Part shown: positions 1-6,406 of the stretch, one piece after another
How the letters are laid out: each line of letters starts with the position of its first letter
How positions within the stretch are numbered: the first letter of the stretch is position 1
Source of the DNA: Deltaproteobacteria bacterium
GTDB taxonomy: Bacteria > Desulfobacterota > Desulfobacteria > Desulfobacterales > SG8-13
Direction of reading: 5' to 3'
Assembly (NCBI GenBank): GCA_030670715.1
Contig: DAOVBC010000043.1
Span: forward strand, 1 to 11,199
Length of the DNA: 11,199 bases
Position numbers and translations under genes: made by a program
The notes under the pieces: model-generated
Databases searched by the model: none
Told to the model about the DNA's origin: nothing
The model's input: the letters and a program-made list of their open reading frames with translations, nothing else

Positions 1-594
1 TTTCCGATCCAGATGGCGTACCGCTATCCTGTTCTGGCTCGTTTTATGGCGGGTCACTGGGCCAATGAATCGGTGCATATTGTACCGGTGTTCGGTGAGA
101 CCGGCGCGCTGCTGGAACACTGGGTGTTTGGTCTGTTTTACAACTGGCCGTTGACAATAAGAAGGCGGGTTCGAAAGCGTATGGAGCTGCGGGCAGGGAT
201 GAACCGTCGATACTGGCATATCGCTTTATATGCTCTTGCCGCCGCAGGGGTATTTGCGGTGGCGGATTTTGTCTATCTCAAAAACACCGGCCGGCTTCTG
301 GAATTAAAAGCAATATGGTGGCTTGCGGTACCGGTGCTGGTATTATGCGGAGCAGGGGTAACCCTGGGCTGCAGTGGGGCGCCCCTCTGGCAGCGATTTA
401 TCGGTGCCGGGGTCTGCGGTGTATGGGTTGGATTGTTTTCTACCGCGGTGCCGTTAATTCTTGCGCCAAATGCCGGTATTCCGACAGCCGATATTGTAAC
501 GGGCGGTGTGTGGAAAGTATTTTTATTTACGATCTTCTCTATTGTCGGCGCAATCGCTGCAGAACTCAAGCTGCCGGACCCGGAATACCACTAA
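1..594 (+). CDS. C-terminal part of an unrecognised integral membrane protein (5' partial)
   Basis: The frame is open from base 1. The first ATG, at 13, has no Shine-Dalgarno-like sequence before it, so the gene probably begins upstream of the window. Counting from that ATG, residues 1-65 are soluble and end in an Arg/Lys-rich stretch (about 49-66). Four hydrophobic segments follow, at about 68-88, 101-120, 129-151 and 166-184, and then a short polar tail ending EYH. The basic stretch before the first segment suggests the N-terminal part is cytoplasmic by the positive-inside rule. I see no catalytic motif and do not recognise the family. The gene converges on rtcB with a gap of only six bases and no clear hairpin terminator between them. 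The reading frame is secure; the function is unknown. Confidence 0.7.
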   Translation, partial: FPIQMAYRYPVLARFMAGHWANESVHIVPVFGETGALLEHWVFGLFYNWPLTIRRRVRKRMELRAGMNRRYWHIALYALAAAGVFAVADFVYLKNTGRLLELKAIWWLAVPVLVLCGAGVTLGCSGAPLWQRFIGAGVCGVWVGLFSTAVPLILAPNAGIPTADIVTGGVWKVFLFTIFSIVGAIAAELKLPDPEYH

Positions 595-600
595 CCGGTT

Positions 601-2040
601 TTAGCCTTTGACCACCCCCATGGGTCTCAGCTTCGCCACCTTCCTTGAAATACCTGCCCCGTGAACGATGGCTATCACTTCTGATATTTCCTTGTAGGCA
701 TCCGGCATCTCCTCGGCCAGCGTACTTCTGCCGGTCCAGCGGACCAGAATCCCCTTATCTTCCAGTTCGCGATGGATGGCCCGTCCCTTACTGGCTTTTT
801 TGGCGGCTTTGCGGCTTAAAACCCGGCCGGCGCCGTGGCAGGTGGAACCGAATGTTTCTTCCATCGCCTTTTCGGTGCCCACCAGAACGTATGATGCCGT
901 ACCCATATCTCCGGGAATGATCACCGGCTGGCCGACACTGCGATATTCTTCGCAAACTGCCGGATGCCCCGAGGGGAATGAACGGGTTGCTCCTTTGCGA
1001 TGTACGCAGACCGTGCGTTTTTGACCGTCTATGATGTGTTCTTCCTTTTTGGCGATGTTGTGACAGACATCATACACCAGCCGCATCTGAAGATCCCGCG
1101 GTCCTATGCCGAGGACCCGCTGAAACACCTCGCGGGATCTGTGCAGCAGGACCTGCCGGTTGGCCCAGGCATAATTGGCGGCACACGCCATGGCATGCAG
1201 ATAGCGCTCTCCCATCCCGGACCGGATCATGGCACAGGCAAGCTGACGGTCCGGCAGATCGATCCCGAGTTTTTGCACATGTCTGGTCATCGATGCCAGA
1301 AAGTCATCACAGACCTGATAGCCGAATCCGCGTGACCCGCAGTGAATCATCAGTGTAATCTGCCCTTGTTGCAGGCCGAACACCCGGGCTACGTCCGCAT
1401 CATACACTTTCTCTACGACGCCGATTTCAAGAAAATGGTTTCCGGAACCCAGGGTGCCCAGCTGCTTCTGGCCTCTCTGAAGCGCGCGCTGACTGATCAG
1501 CTCCGGATCAGCGTTCGGCAGGCATCCACCGTCCTCGGTGCGATGCAGATCATCTTCTTCACCGTAACCCTGGCGCAAGACCCACCGGCTGCCTTCTTTC
1601 AGGACTTTTTTTTCTTCCTGAACCGAAAGTTTCAACGACCCTTTTGACCCCACCCCGGAAGGGATATTCTGAAACAACACATTGACAAGGTTCCCCAGGT
1701 GCGGCCTGACATCTTTCTCTTCCAGTGCTGTCGATGCCAGGCGGACGCCGCAGTTGATGTCGTAGCCAACACCACCGGGTGAGATGATCCCTGTTTCCCA
1801 GTCAAAAGCGGCAACACCGCCAATGGGAAACCCGTATCCCCAGTGCATGTCCGGCATTGCCAGGGAGGCCTTTAGAATGCCCGGCAGGGTCGCCACGTTG
1901 GCCACCTGCTTGATCGGCTCGGCCTGATCCGGCTTTTTTATCATGGCCGCACTCGAATAGACAATTCCGGGAACTCGCATGCTGCCGATCCTGGGAACCT
2001 CCCAGCGGTAGTCGTCGATTTTTGTCAATTTAAAATTCAT
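601..2040 (-). CDS. rtcB: RtcB-type RNA-splicing ligase
   Basis: RtcB joins RNA ends bearing 2',3'-cyclic phosphate or 3'-phosphate to 5'-hydroxyl ends, using GTP and Mn2+ through a covalent histidine-GMP intermediate. It acts in RNA repair, and in tRNA splicing in archaea and eukaryotes. The 479-residue product has the usual family length and the expected active-site residues: DINCGVR (Asp94, Cys97), GSGNHFLE (Asn201, His202), HCGSRG (His233), CHNIAKKEEH (His327), the nucleophile-region motif CHGAGR (His402), and a lysine next to the C-terminus (Lys478). The HRKGATRSFPSGHP signature lies at about 347-360. Positions are within two residues of those known in the archaeal enzyme, so the protein looks complete and active. 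Its ATG overlaps the archease stop codon (TAATG), implying translational coupling. No Shine-Dalgarno sequence precedes it, which fits coupling. Confidence 0.96.
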   Translation of the reverse strand: MNFKLTKIDDYRWEVPRIGSMRVPGIVYSSAAMIKKPDQAEPIKQVANVATLPGILKASLAMPDMHWGYGFPIGGVAAFDWETGIISPGGVGYDINCGVRLASTALEEKDVRPHLGNLVNVLFQNIPSGVGSKGSLKLSVQEEKKVLKEGSRWVLRQGYGEEDDLHRTEDGGCLPNADPELISQRALQRGQKQLGTLGSGNHFLEIGVVEKVYDADVARVFGLQQGQITLMIHCGSRGFGYQVCDDFLASMTRHVQKLGIDLPDRQLACAMIRSGMGERYLHAMACAANYAWANRQVLLHRSREVFQRVLGIGPRDLQMRLVYDVCHNIAKKEEHIIDGQKRTVCVHRKGATRSFPSGHPAVCEEYRSVGQPVIIPGDMGTASYVLVGTEKAMEETFGSTCHGAGRVLSRKAAKKASKGRAIHRELEDKGILVRWTGRSTLAEEMPDAYKEISEVIAIVHGAGISRKVAKLRPMGVVKG

Positions 2041-2459
2041 TATACGTCAAATATAATCCTGGCCTGCCAGCCGGTCGATCGGCAATCCACCCGGATCTGG
2101 TGGTAGGTGACCGCCTTTATTTCGGTTCTGATACGATGTCGATCCGGGTCAAACGATTCTGTTCCGACGATAGCCTTAATCTCGCGGTCCGAAAGGCTCG
2201 TAATTTGTGTTGACGAAACCATCAATTCTTTTCCGGACCACAGATACAGCAATTCTCTCAGCCAGTTGACCATCAGATCCGGCCAATCGGCTCCCTGCAC
2301 CCGGAGGGTCAGCAATTCTGCAGTTTTCACCGATTCCATGTCCGCTATGATTTCAAACATGGCCCGGGCCGCAGTGGCAAAAAGATCTTCCGGGTCCGAT
2401 CCAAAAACATGCAGGCCCAAATCGGCGGTGTGGTCAATTATCTGATAGCTGTTGCTCAT
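2040..2459 (-). CDS. Archease, RtcB cofactor protein
   Basis: Archease is a small protein that promotes RtcB guanylylation and allows multiple turnovers. The 139-residue product carries the family hallmarks: an N-terminal IDHTADLG motif (residues 8-15, metal-binding Asp13), a central ESFDPDRH segment, a KAVTYH motif (about 114-119), and a C-terminal IIFDV whose Asp138 matches the second metal-binding position known in archaeal archease. Length and motif order are typical. It lies directly upstream of rtcB and its stop codon overlaps the rtcB start by one base, so the pair is almost certainly one transcript. A perfect TATAAT on the minus strand about 40 bases upstream may be its promoter. No strong Shine-Dalgarno sequence precedes the ATG. 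Confidence 0.94.
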   Translation of the reverse strand: MSNSYQIIDHTADLGLHVFGSDPEDLFATAARAMFEIIADMESVKTAELLTLRVQGADWPDLMVNWLRELLYLWSGKELMVSSTQITSLSDREIKAIVGTESFDPDRHRIRTEIKAVTYHQIRVDCRSTGWQARIIFDV

Positions 2460-2501
2460 GTCGAAATGGTATTAAGTGCTTCGGGAATTACTGCCTTTTA
2501 A

Positions 2502-2507
2502 ATTATA
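2502..2507 (-). promoter_or_regulatory. Possible -10 element for archease-rtcB
   Basis: The minus strand reads TATAAT here, a perfect sigma70-type -10 hexamer, 42 bases upstream of the archease start codon. No good -35 hexamer lies at 16-18 bases spacing (the 17-base position reads AACTGG), and there is no extended -10 TG. The call rests on the -10 match and its position alone. I saw no RtcR-type sigma54 promoter in the 105-base gap, although in Escherichia coli rtcBA is sigma54-controlled. Confidence 0.35.
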
Positions 2508-2564
2508 CTGTACTATCACAAACGCCAGTTTCCTGCCATAACAGGCACAACATCGTGTGATTGT

Positions 2565-4505
2565 TTATAAAATAACTTCTCCCGTCTTTTCCGTACTGTA
2601 TCCGCCCAGAGCCTGCACCTGTTTTTTAAAATCGCTGGAGCGGATGGTATTCAGCAGGACCTGAATGTTCCGGGACTCAAAATATTCCTGCGGGATTACC
2701 AGGTCATACTGCTCGGTGACAACCGGTATAAAATCGAGGCCCAATGCTTTTGCAGCGGCATATATCCCCAAACCCACATCGGCCGTTCCGCTCAGAACGG
2801 CTACTGCCACCGACATATGGGTAAATTCTTCATTTGTATAACCGCTAATTTTTGCGGGGTCCATGCCAAGCTGCTGCAACCGGTAGTCGAGAAGAATTCG
2901 AGTGCCGGATCCCCCCTGCCTGTTAATCAGGGTCACATCTTCGCGGCCGAGATCCTCGATGCCTTTGATACTCATGGGGTTGCCGGGCGGGATAATCAAA
3001 CCCTGTTCCCGGAAAACAAGATTAACCAGTCGAATCCGTTTGTCAGCGCTCAGCTCCGGCAGGTATCGCTGAATGTATGAGATGTTGTAGGTGCCGTCTT
3101 CTGTGTCCAGCAGGTGAGATCCGGCCAGATGGCACATGCCTTTTTTAATCGCCATTAATCCGCCCATGCTTCCCACGTGACTTGATGAGAGCGAAAGACC
3201 GCTGTTTGCAGCCCGCAGCCTGTCGGACAGAACATCAAGGGTGTTGTCATGGCTGCCGACGATCACGATTGTGTTTTTTACAGCTGACAGCGGGCGCAGA
3301 AGCTCAGCGGTGACCGATTCTCGATCCCGGATTCCTTCCACACGGTTGGGGATTCGAATAATGCCGTCAGCCTCCGTTAAAGAAGTGATGCAGCCGGCTC
3401 CCCGCGGCAGGGGTGTGGCTACCAGACGGCCGCCGACCTCCCCTATCTTGACACGTAAAAATTCTTCCACGCCCAGTTTGGAGGCGACTTTTCGGGTTGG
3501 TTCGACCGCAGCGGTCTGCGGCTCAACGTCCGGCTGCCCCAGCATGCTGTAAATCAAAGGTCTGACAAACTGTTCAAAGGCGATAATTGCCGATACCGGA
3601 TACCCCGGAATGCCGAATACCGGCTTGCCCCGGATATCGCCGATGATGACCGGTTTGCCGGGCATTATCGTTACACCGTGTACGAGCACCTGTCCCAGAT
3701 CACTAATGACCGGCCGGGCGTAATCTTCTGATCCTGCCGATGAGCCCCCGATAATCAGGACGATGTCAAAATCATCTTCGACACCCTGTCGGGCGGCATC
3801 CTTGATCGTTTCCAGGTCATCGTGCAGCCGGTCATGTTTTTTGTAGGCCCCTCCGCAGGATTCGGTCAGTTTGCCCAGTACATATGAATTCGTTTCGAGC
3901 ACCTGCCCCGGCGCCAGGTTCTTAAAATCTAAACTGCGCCAGTCCACCAGTTCGGAACCGGTCGGGATGATCAATACCGAGGGTCTTTTACGCACCGAAA
4001 CTTTCAGTATGCCGGCCGAAAGCAGAGCGCCGATACAATATGGGGTGATGACATGATTTTGAGGAAACAGCATCTCGGTGGCGACGATATCTTCGCCCAT
4101 TTTACGGACATTTTGCCAGGGGAACACCGGCGCTTCAATCTGAACCCGGTCGTCGTTCAGAACGTTCACATACTCAATCATAATGACGGCATCGGTGCCC
4201 TCCGGCATCACATGGCCGGTGTTTAAAAAAAAAGCTTGCCGGCCCACAACCAGATGCTTTGGTCGTGTTTCGCTCGTACCGAATGTATTTTCGGCTTTAA
4301 CGGCGATGCCGTCCATTGCTGCGGCATGGAAATTGGGAGATGACAGTTTGGCCGTCACGGGTCCGGACAGGACCCGGCCGACAGCATCCAGAACCGGAAC
4401 CTCTTCTCCGGGCATGGTGCCGGCCTCAGAAAAGTGCTGAAAAAGAATCTCCCGTGCCTCCGCAAGGGTTTTCATTTTGAGGTAAACATTGCGCTTGTTT
4501 TTCAT
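2565..4505 (-). CDS. MoeA-type molybdopterin molybdenumtransferase fused to a C-terminal PBP-like domain
   Basis: Residues from about 10 to 405 form a complete MoeA/gephyrin-E module. Visible motifs are AMDGIAVK (63-70), GED (137-139), PTGSELV (181-187), GGSSAGSEDY (253-262), PGKP (282-285) and GIPGYPVSA (298-306). MoeA inserts molybdate (or tungstate) into adenylated molybdopterin in the cytoplasm. From about 412 to 640 there is a second domain resembling a periplasmic-binding-protein fold, with the typical INRQGGSGTR loop at 527-536 and no signal peptide. This matches the PBP-like domain found fused to MoeA in archaea and some anaerobic bacteria; a role as cytoplasmic oxyanion or ligand sensor is inference. 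The usual GLPGNP motif reads GIPGYP. Two starts are possible: the ATG at 4505 or the in-frame ATG at 4475 (residue 11), just before MoeA homology; neither has a well-spaced Shine-Dalgarno sequence. It follows the other moeA gene after 70 bases, probably in one operon. Confidence 0.92.
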   Translation of the reverse strand: MKNKRNVYLKMKTLAEAREILFQHFSEAGTMPGEEVPVLDAVGRVLSGPVTAKLSSPNFHAAAMDGIAVKAENTFGTSETRPKHLVVGRQAFFLNTGHVMPEGTDAVIMIEYVNVLNDDRVQIEAPVFPWQNVRKMGEDIVATEMLFPQNHVITPYCIGALLSAGILKVSVRKRPSVLIIPTGSELVDWRSLDFKNLAPGQVLETNSYVLGKLTESCGGAYKKHDRLHDDLETIKDAARQGVEDDFDIVLIIGGSSAGSEDYARPVISDLGQVLVHGVTIMPGKPVIIGDIRGKPVFGIPGYPVSAIIAFEQFVRPLIYSMLGQPDVEPQTAAVEPTRKVASKLGVEEFLRVKIGEVGGRLVATPLPRGAGCITSLTEADGIIRIPNRVEGIRDRESVTAELLRPLSAVKNTIVIVGSHDNTLDVLSDRLRAANSGLSLSSSHVGSMGGLMAIKKGMCHLAGSHLLDTEDGTYNISYIQRYLPELSADKRIRLVNLVFREQGLIIPPGNPMSIKGIEDLGREDVTLINRQGGSGTRILLDYRLQQLGMDPAKISGYTNEEFTHMSVAVAVLSGTADVGLGIYAAAKALGLDFIPVVTEQYDLVIPQEYFESRNIQVLLNTIRSSDFKKQVQALGGYSTEKTGEVIL

Positions 4506-4575
4506 CCTTGATTTCAGCCCCTGGAATTTATCTTTGTGTGTTTTATGGCAAAATGTTTCTTGTTCCTAATTACAT

Positions 4576-5814
4576 TCAAAATGGTATCACTTCTACCACT
4601 GACCCTTCATCCAGCCCTTCGGTATTGATGTCTATTTCGATCAGACCATCGGCTTTTACCATCGTGTTGATCAGACCGGATTTGCCCAGCACCGGGTCGG
4701 CTCGAAGCTCGCCGTTTTTTCTGATAAGCCGGACCCGGATAAAATCGGTGCGCCCCTGGGCCGAGGAGACATTTCGGTTCAGCCGGGCCGATATCTTCGA
4801 GAGCTGCGACGATCCGGCGGTGACTCCGGCAATGTGTTCGATGAACGGCTGGACCACCATTTTAAAGACGATCATGGCGGATACTACATGACCCGGTAGC
4901 CCCCATACCGCCTTATTCTGAGTTCTGGCCAGAATTGTCGGCTTGCCCGGGCTGATGGATATGCCGTGCGCCAGGATACTGGAGTCCGGCAGGTCGGATA
5001 TCACTTCGATAGTGAAATCGCGGGTCCCCACGGAACTGCCGCCGGACAGCAGCACCATATCGGAACAATCCAGTGCCTGCCGGCATTTTTCAGACAGCGC
5101 CGCGTAGTCGTCACGCACAATCCCGTAGCTGACCGGGATACCGCCTGCCTTGAGGACCTGACCGGACAATGTATAACTGTTGATATCTCGAATCTGGCCC
5201 GGGGCCGGTGTTGCATCGATCGATACCACCTCATCCCCTGTGGATATGATTCCGATCACCGGGGTTTTATATACTCGAACGGTTTCCCGGCCGAATGCCG
5301 CCAACAGGCCGGTTTCCTGCGGTCTGAGTTTTTGTCCTCCGGAAAGGATGGTTTCCTGCTGTTGAAAGTCCTCGCCGATTTCCAGCACGTGCTGACCGGG
5401 AGCGACACTGCGGTAGACTTCTATCGTCGTGTCATCCAGTGCCTCGATGTGTTCAATCATGACCACGCTGTCGGCCCCTTTCGGCAGCTCGCCTCCCGTG
5501 GGCATACGGCAGGCTTCACCGGGTGCGATGGCAAATTTCGGTGACTGTCCCATGGCAACGGCGCCCTTGACTGTCAAATAGGCCGGATTGCCCTCTGTTG
5601 CACCGAAGGTGGAAGTTGCACGGACCGCATATCCGTCCATGGTGGACCGTGGGAACTCCGGCAGATTGCTGTCGGCGACAACATTTTCGGCCAGAATTCT
5701 TCCGGCAGCCTCTACCAACGGAATGTCCTCTACACCAACCCCGGGAAAAACCGATACGGTTTCAAGAACTCGGGCCAGCTCTGTTACTTTGAAAAATTCT
5801 TTCATTGCGCTCAT
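4576..5814 (-). CDS. moeA: Molybdopterin molybdenumtransferase MoeA
   Basis: This is a stand-alone MoeA of 412 residues, the normal family length. It catalyses the last step of molybdenum cofactor formation, metal insertion into MPT-AMP. Motifs in order: STMDGYAVRA (57-66), GED (147-149), STGDEV (191-196), GGSSVGTRDFT (258-268), SPGKPT (288-293), GLPGHVVSA (305-313), and a C-terminal beta domain from about 335. The conserved acidic positions of the family (Asp60, Asp149, Asp194/Glu195, Asp266) are present. The loop normally reading GLPGNPVS is GLPGHVVS, losing the Asn-Pro. It is first in a two-gene unit with the MoeA-PBP fusion, suggesting a division of labour (for example molybdenum against tungsten), which is inference. 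The start is uncertain: ATG at 5814 or ATG at 5805. Neither has a Shine-Dalgarno sequence, and the region just upstream is one arm of a long inverted repeat. Confidence 0.93.
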   Translation of the reverse strand: MSAMKEFFKVTELARVLETVSVFPGVGVEDIPLVEAAGRILAENVVADSNLPEFPRSTMDGYAVRATSTFGATEGNPAYLTVKGAVAMGQSPKFAIAPGEACRMPTGGELPKGADSVVMIEHIEALDDTTIEVYRSVAPGQHVLEIGEDFQQQETILSGGQKLRPQETGLLAAFGRETVRVYKTPVIGIISTGDEVVSIDATPAPGQIRDINSYTLSGQVLKAGGIPVSYGIVRDDYAALSEKCRQALDCSDMVLLSGGSSVGTRDFTIEVISDLPDSSILAHGISISPGKPTILARTQNKAVWGLPGHVVSAMIVFKMVVQPFIEHIAGVTAGSSQLSKISARLNRNVSSAQGRTDFIRVRLIRKNGELRADPVLGKSGLINTMVKADGLIEIDINTEGLDEGSVVEVIPF

Positions 5815-5818
5815 TTGT

Positions 5819-5878
5819 TATAGTGGTTGTCAAAAAAACGTTCAGGTATTCCAACGTTTTTTTCTACAACCACTTATA
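5819..5878. repeat. Long imperfect inverted repeat upstream of moeA
   Basis: The left arm is 5819-5842 and the right arm 5853-5878, around a ten-base loop (5843-5852). The reverse complement of the right arm matches the left arm over TATA, GTGGTTGT, seven A and ACGTT-type ends. The only differences are one extra A and an AG-for-C change. The arms contain A7/T7 runs rather than a GC core, so this is not a classical terminator. On the minus strand the element ends four bases before the moeA ATG at 5814, so a transcript starting upstream would place the ribosome-binding region in a stem. It could be a translational control hairpin, an operator, or a small palindromic repeat element found elsewhere in the genome. 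Confidence 0.8.
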
Positions 5879-6131
5879 CCGTAATTCCGTATTTTGGAAC
5901 ATAATTATGAAAAGCGGTATAAAACGGTTCTCGATGAATTCATCTGGCTCAAACATACAGCATTTTACTGAAATTTCAATCGCTTCATGAATTTTTTCAA
6001 CGAGCAAACCCTGCAGATGGCGGCGATATGGCGCCGCCGGCCCTTTTCATATCAGCGTCGGTGGATTTCCGGCTTGATTATTACCGCAGCAATCTTAACT
6101 TATGTCTGTTTATCCGGACACTGGGTGATTT
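5879..6131. other. AT-rich gap with several short perfect palindromes
   Basis: No convincing gene lies between the inverted repeat and the Cys-rich ORF. The stretch contains short perfect palindromes: CATAATTATG at 5900-5909, GATGAATTCATC at 5933-5944 and TGAAATTTCA at 5969-5978. It also holds a GC-rich hairpin with 7-bp arms at 6019-6025 and 6032-6038 and a six-base loop. These could be operators for the divergent genes, but I cannot assign a regulator. A 68-codon ORF at 5987-6193 overlaps the better-supported Cys-rich ORF and shows no recognisable family features. Confidence 0.4.
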
Positions 6132-6296
6132 ATGGGAAAATGTATCAAACATCCGCAGCGCGAAACCAATTTCAAGTGCCAGAAACAAGATAACTATCTG
6201 TGCGAGGAATGCCTTGCGTGTCGTGATCCGAAGATTTATTGCAAGTTCCGTACAGCCTGTCCCATCTGGTTTATGGGGAAAACTTCAGAAAAATAG
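6132..6296 (+). CDS. Small Cys-rich protein, B-box-like zinc-binding candidate (54 aa)
   Basis: This short ORF encodes 54 residues with seven cysteines: Cys4, Cys16, Cys24, Cys27, Cys30, Cys37 and Cys43, plus His7. The beginning, MGKCIKHPQRETNFKC, followed by YLCEECLACRDP, gives C-x2-H, C and C-x2-C spacing reminiscent of a B-box-type zinc finger (ligands could be Cys4, His7, Cys16, Cys24, Cys27). The extra C-terminal cysteines (CKFRTAC) may bind a second metal. From memory, similar small proteins occur in sulfate-reducing bacteria; their function is unknown to me. An in-frame TGA at 6126-6128, six bases upstream, fixes the start at this ATG. A weak GGTGA lies just upstream as a possible ribosome-binding site. 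It lies alone between the divergent moeA and helicase units, and the helicase promoter follows it. Cysteine pattern and codon content make it more likely real than overlapping longer ORFs. Confidence 0.72.
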   Translation: MGKCIKHPQRETNFKCQKQDNYLCEECLACRDPKIYCKFRTACPIWFMGKTSEK

Positions 6297-6317
6297 GGTG
6301 AAGAAAAATAACCCGGC

Positions 6318-6345
6318 TTGCAAAATCTTGAAAATAGAGTATAAT
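6318..6345 (+). promoter_or_regulatory. Sigma70-type promoter for the helicase gene
   Basis: TTGCAA at 6318-6323 and a perfect TATAAT at 6340-6345 are separated by 16 bases. The predicted transcription start near 6352 would give a leader of about 55 bases before the helicase ATG at 6407. It lies just after the stop codon of the Cys-rich ORF, so the helicase operon can be transcribed independently of it. Confidence 0.6.
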
Positions 6346-6396
6346 TTTTTCATTTGAGAAATATGAACAGCACCGATTTTAGTTTGCCTAATATTT

Positions 6397-6400
6397 GAGG
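6397..6400 (+). promoter_or_regulatory. Ribosome-binding site that fixes the helicase start
   Basis: GAGG lies six bases before the ATG at 6407, a good Shine-Dalgarno position. A longer reading from TTG at 6395 would place this site inside the coding region and has no Shine-Dalgarno of its own, so ATG 6407 is preferred. Confidence 0.75.
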
Positions 6401-6406
6401 AAATGT

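Noticed and set aside
645..1647. Several plus-strand ORFs opposite rtcB
   Set aside because: They are antisense shadows of a gene with full active-site conservation, and none has a recognisable motif.
5828..5833. Minus-strand TTGACA within the inverted repeat as a moeA -35 box
   Set aside because: At 16-18 bases spacing the -10 position falls inside the coding region and has no match; the TATAAC nearby is only five bases away.
6019..6038. GC-rich 7-bp hairpin as an intrinsic terminator
   Set aside because: No T-run follows directly; the next T4 comes after several bases, and no upstream plus-strand gene needs termination.
5987..6193. 68-codon ORF with one hydrophobic segment
   Set aside because: It overlaps the start of the Cys-rich ORF in another frame and spans a GC hairpin; only a single weak hydrophobic stretch supports it.
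6028..6357. 109-codon ORF overlapping the Cys-rich ORF
   Set aside because: It has no recognisable composition or motif, no Shine-Dalgarno sequence, and reads through the helicase promoter. The 54-codon frame has conserved-looking Cys spacing.
6395..6406. TTG start giving a four-residue longer helicase
   Set aside because: The GAGG at 6397-6400 is well placed for ATG 6407 and would lie inside the coding region if TTG were used.
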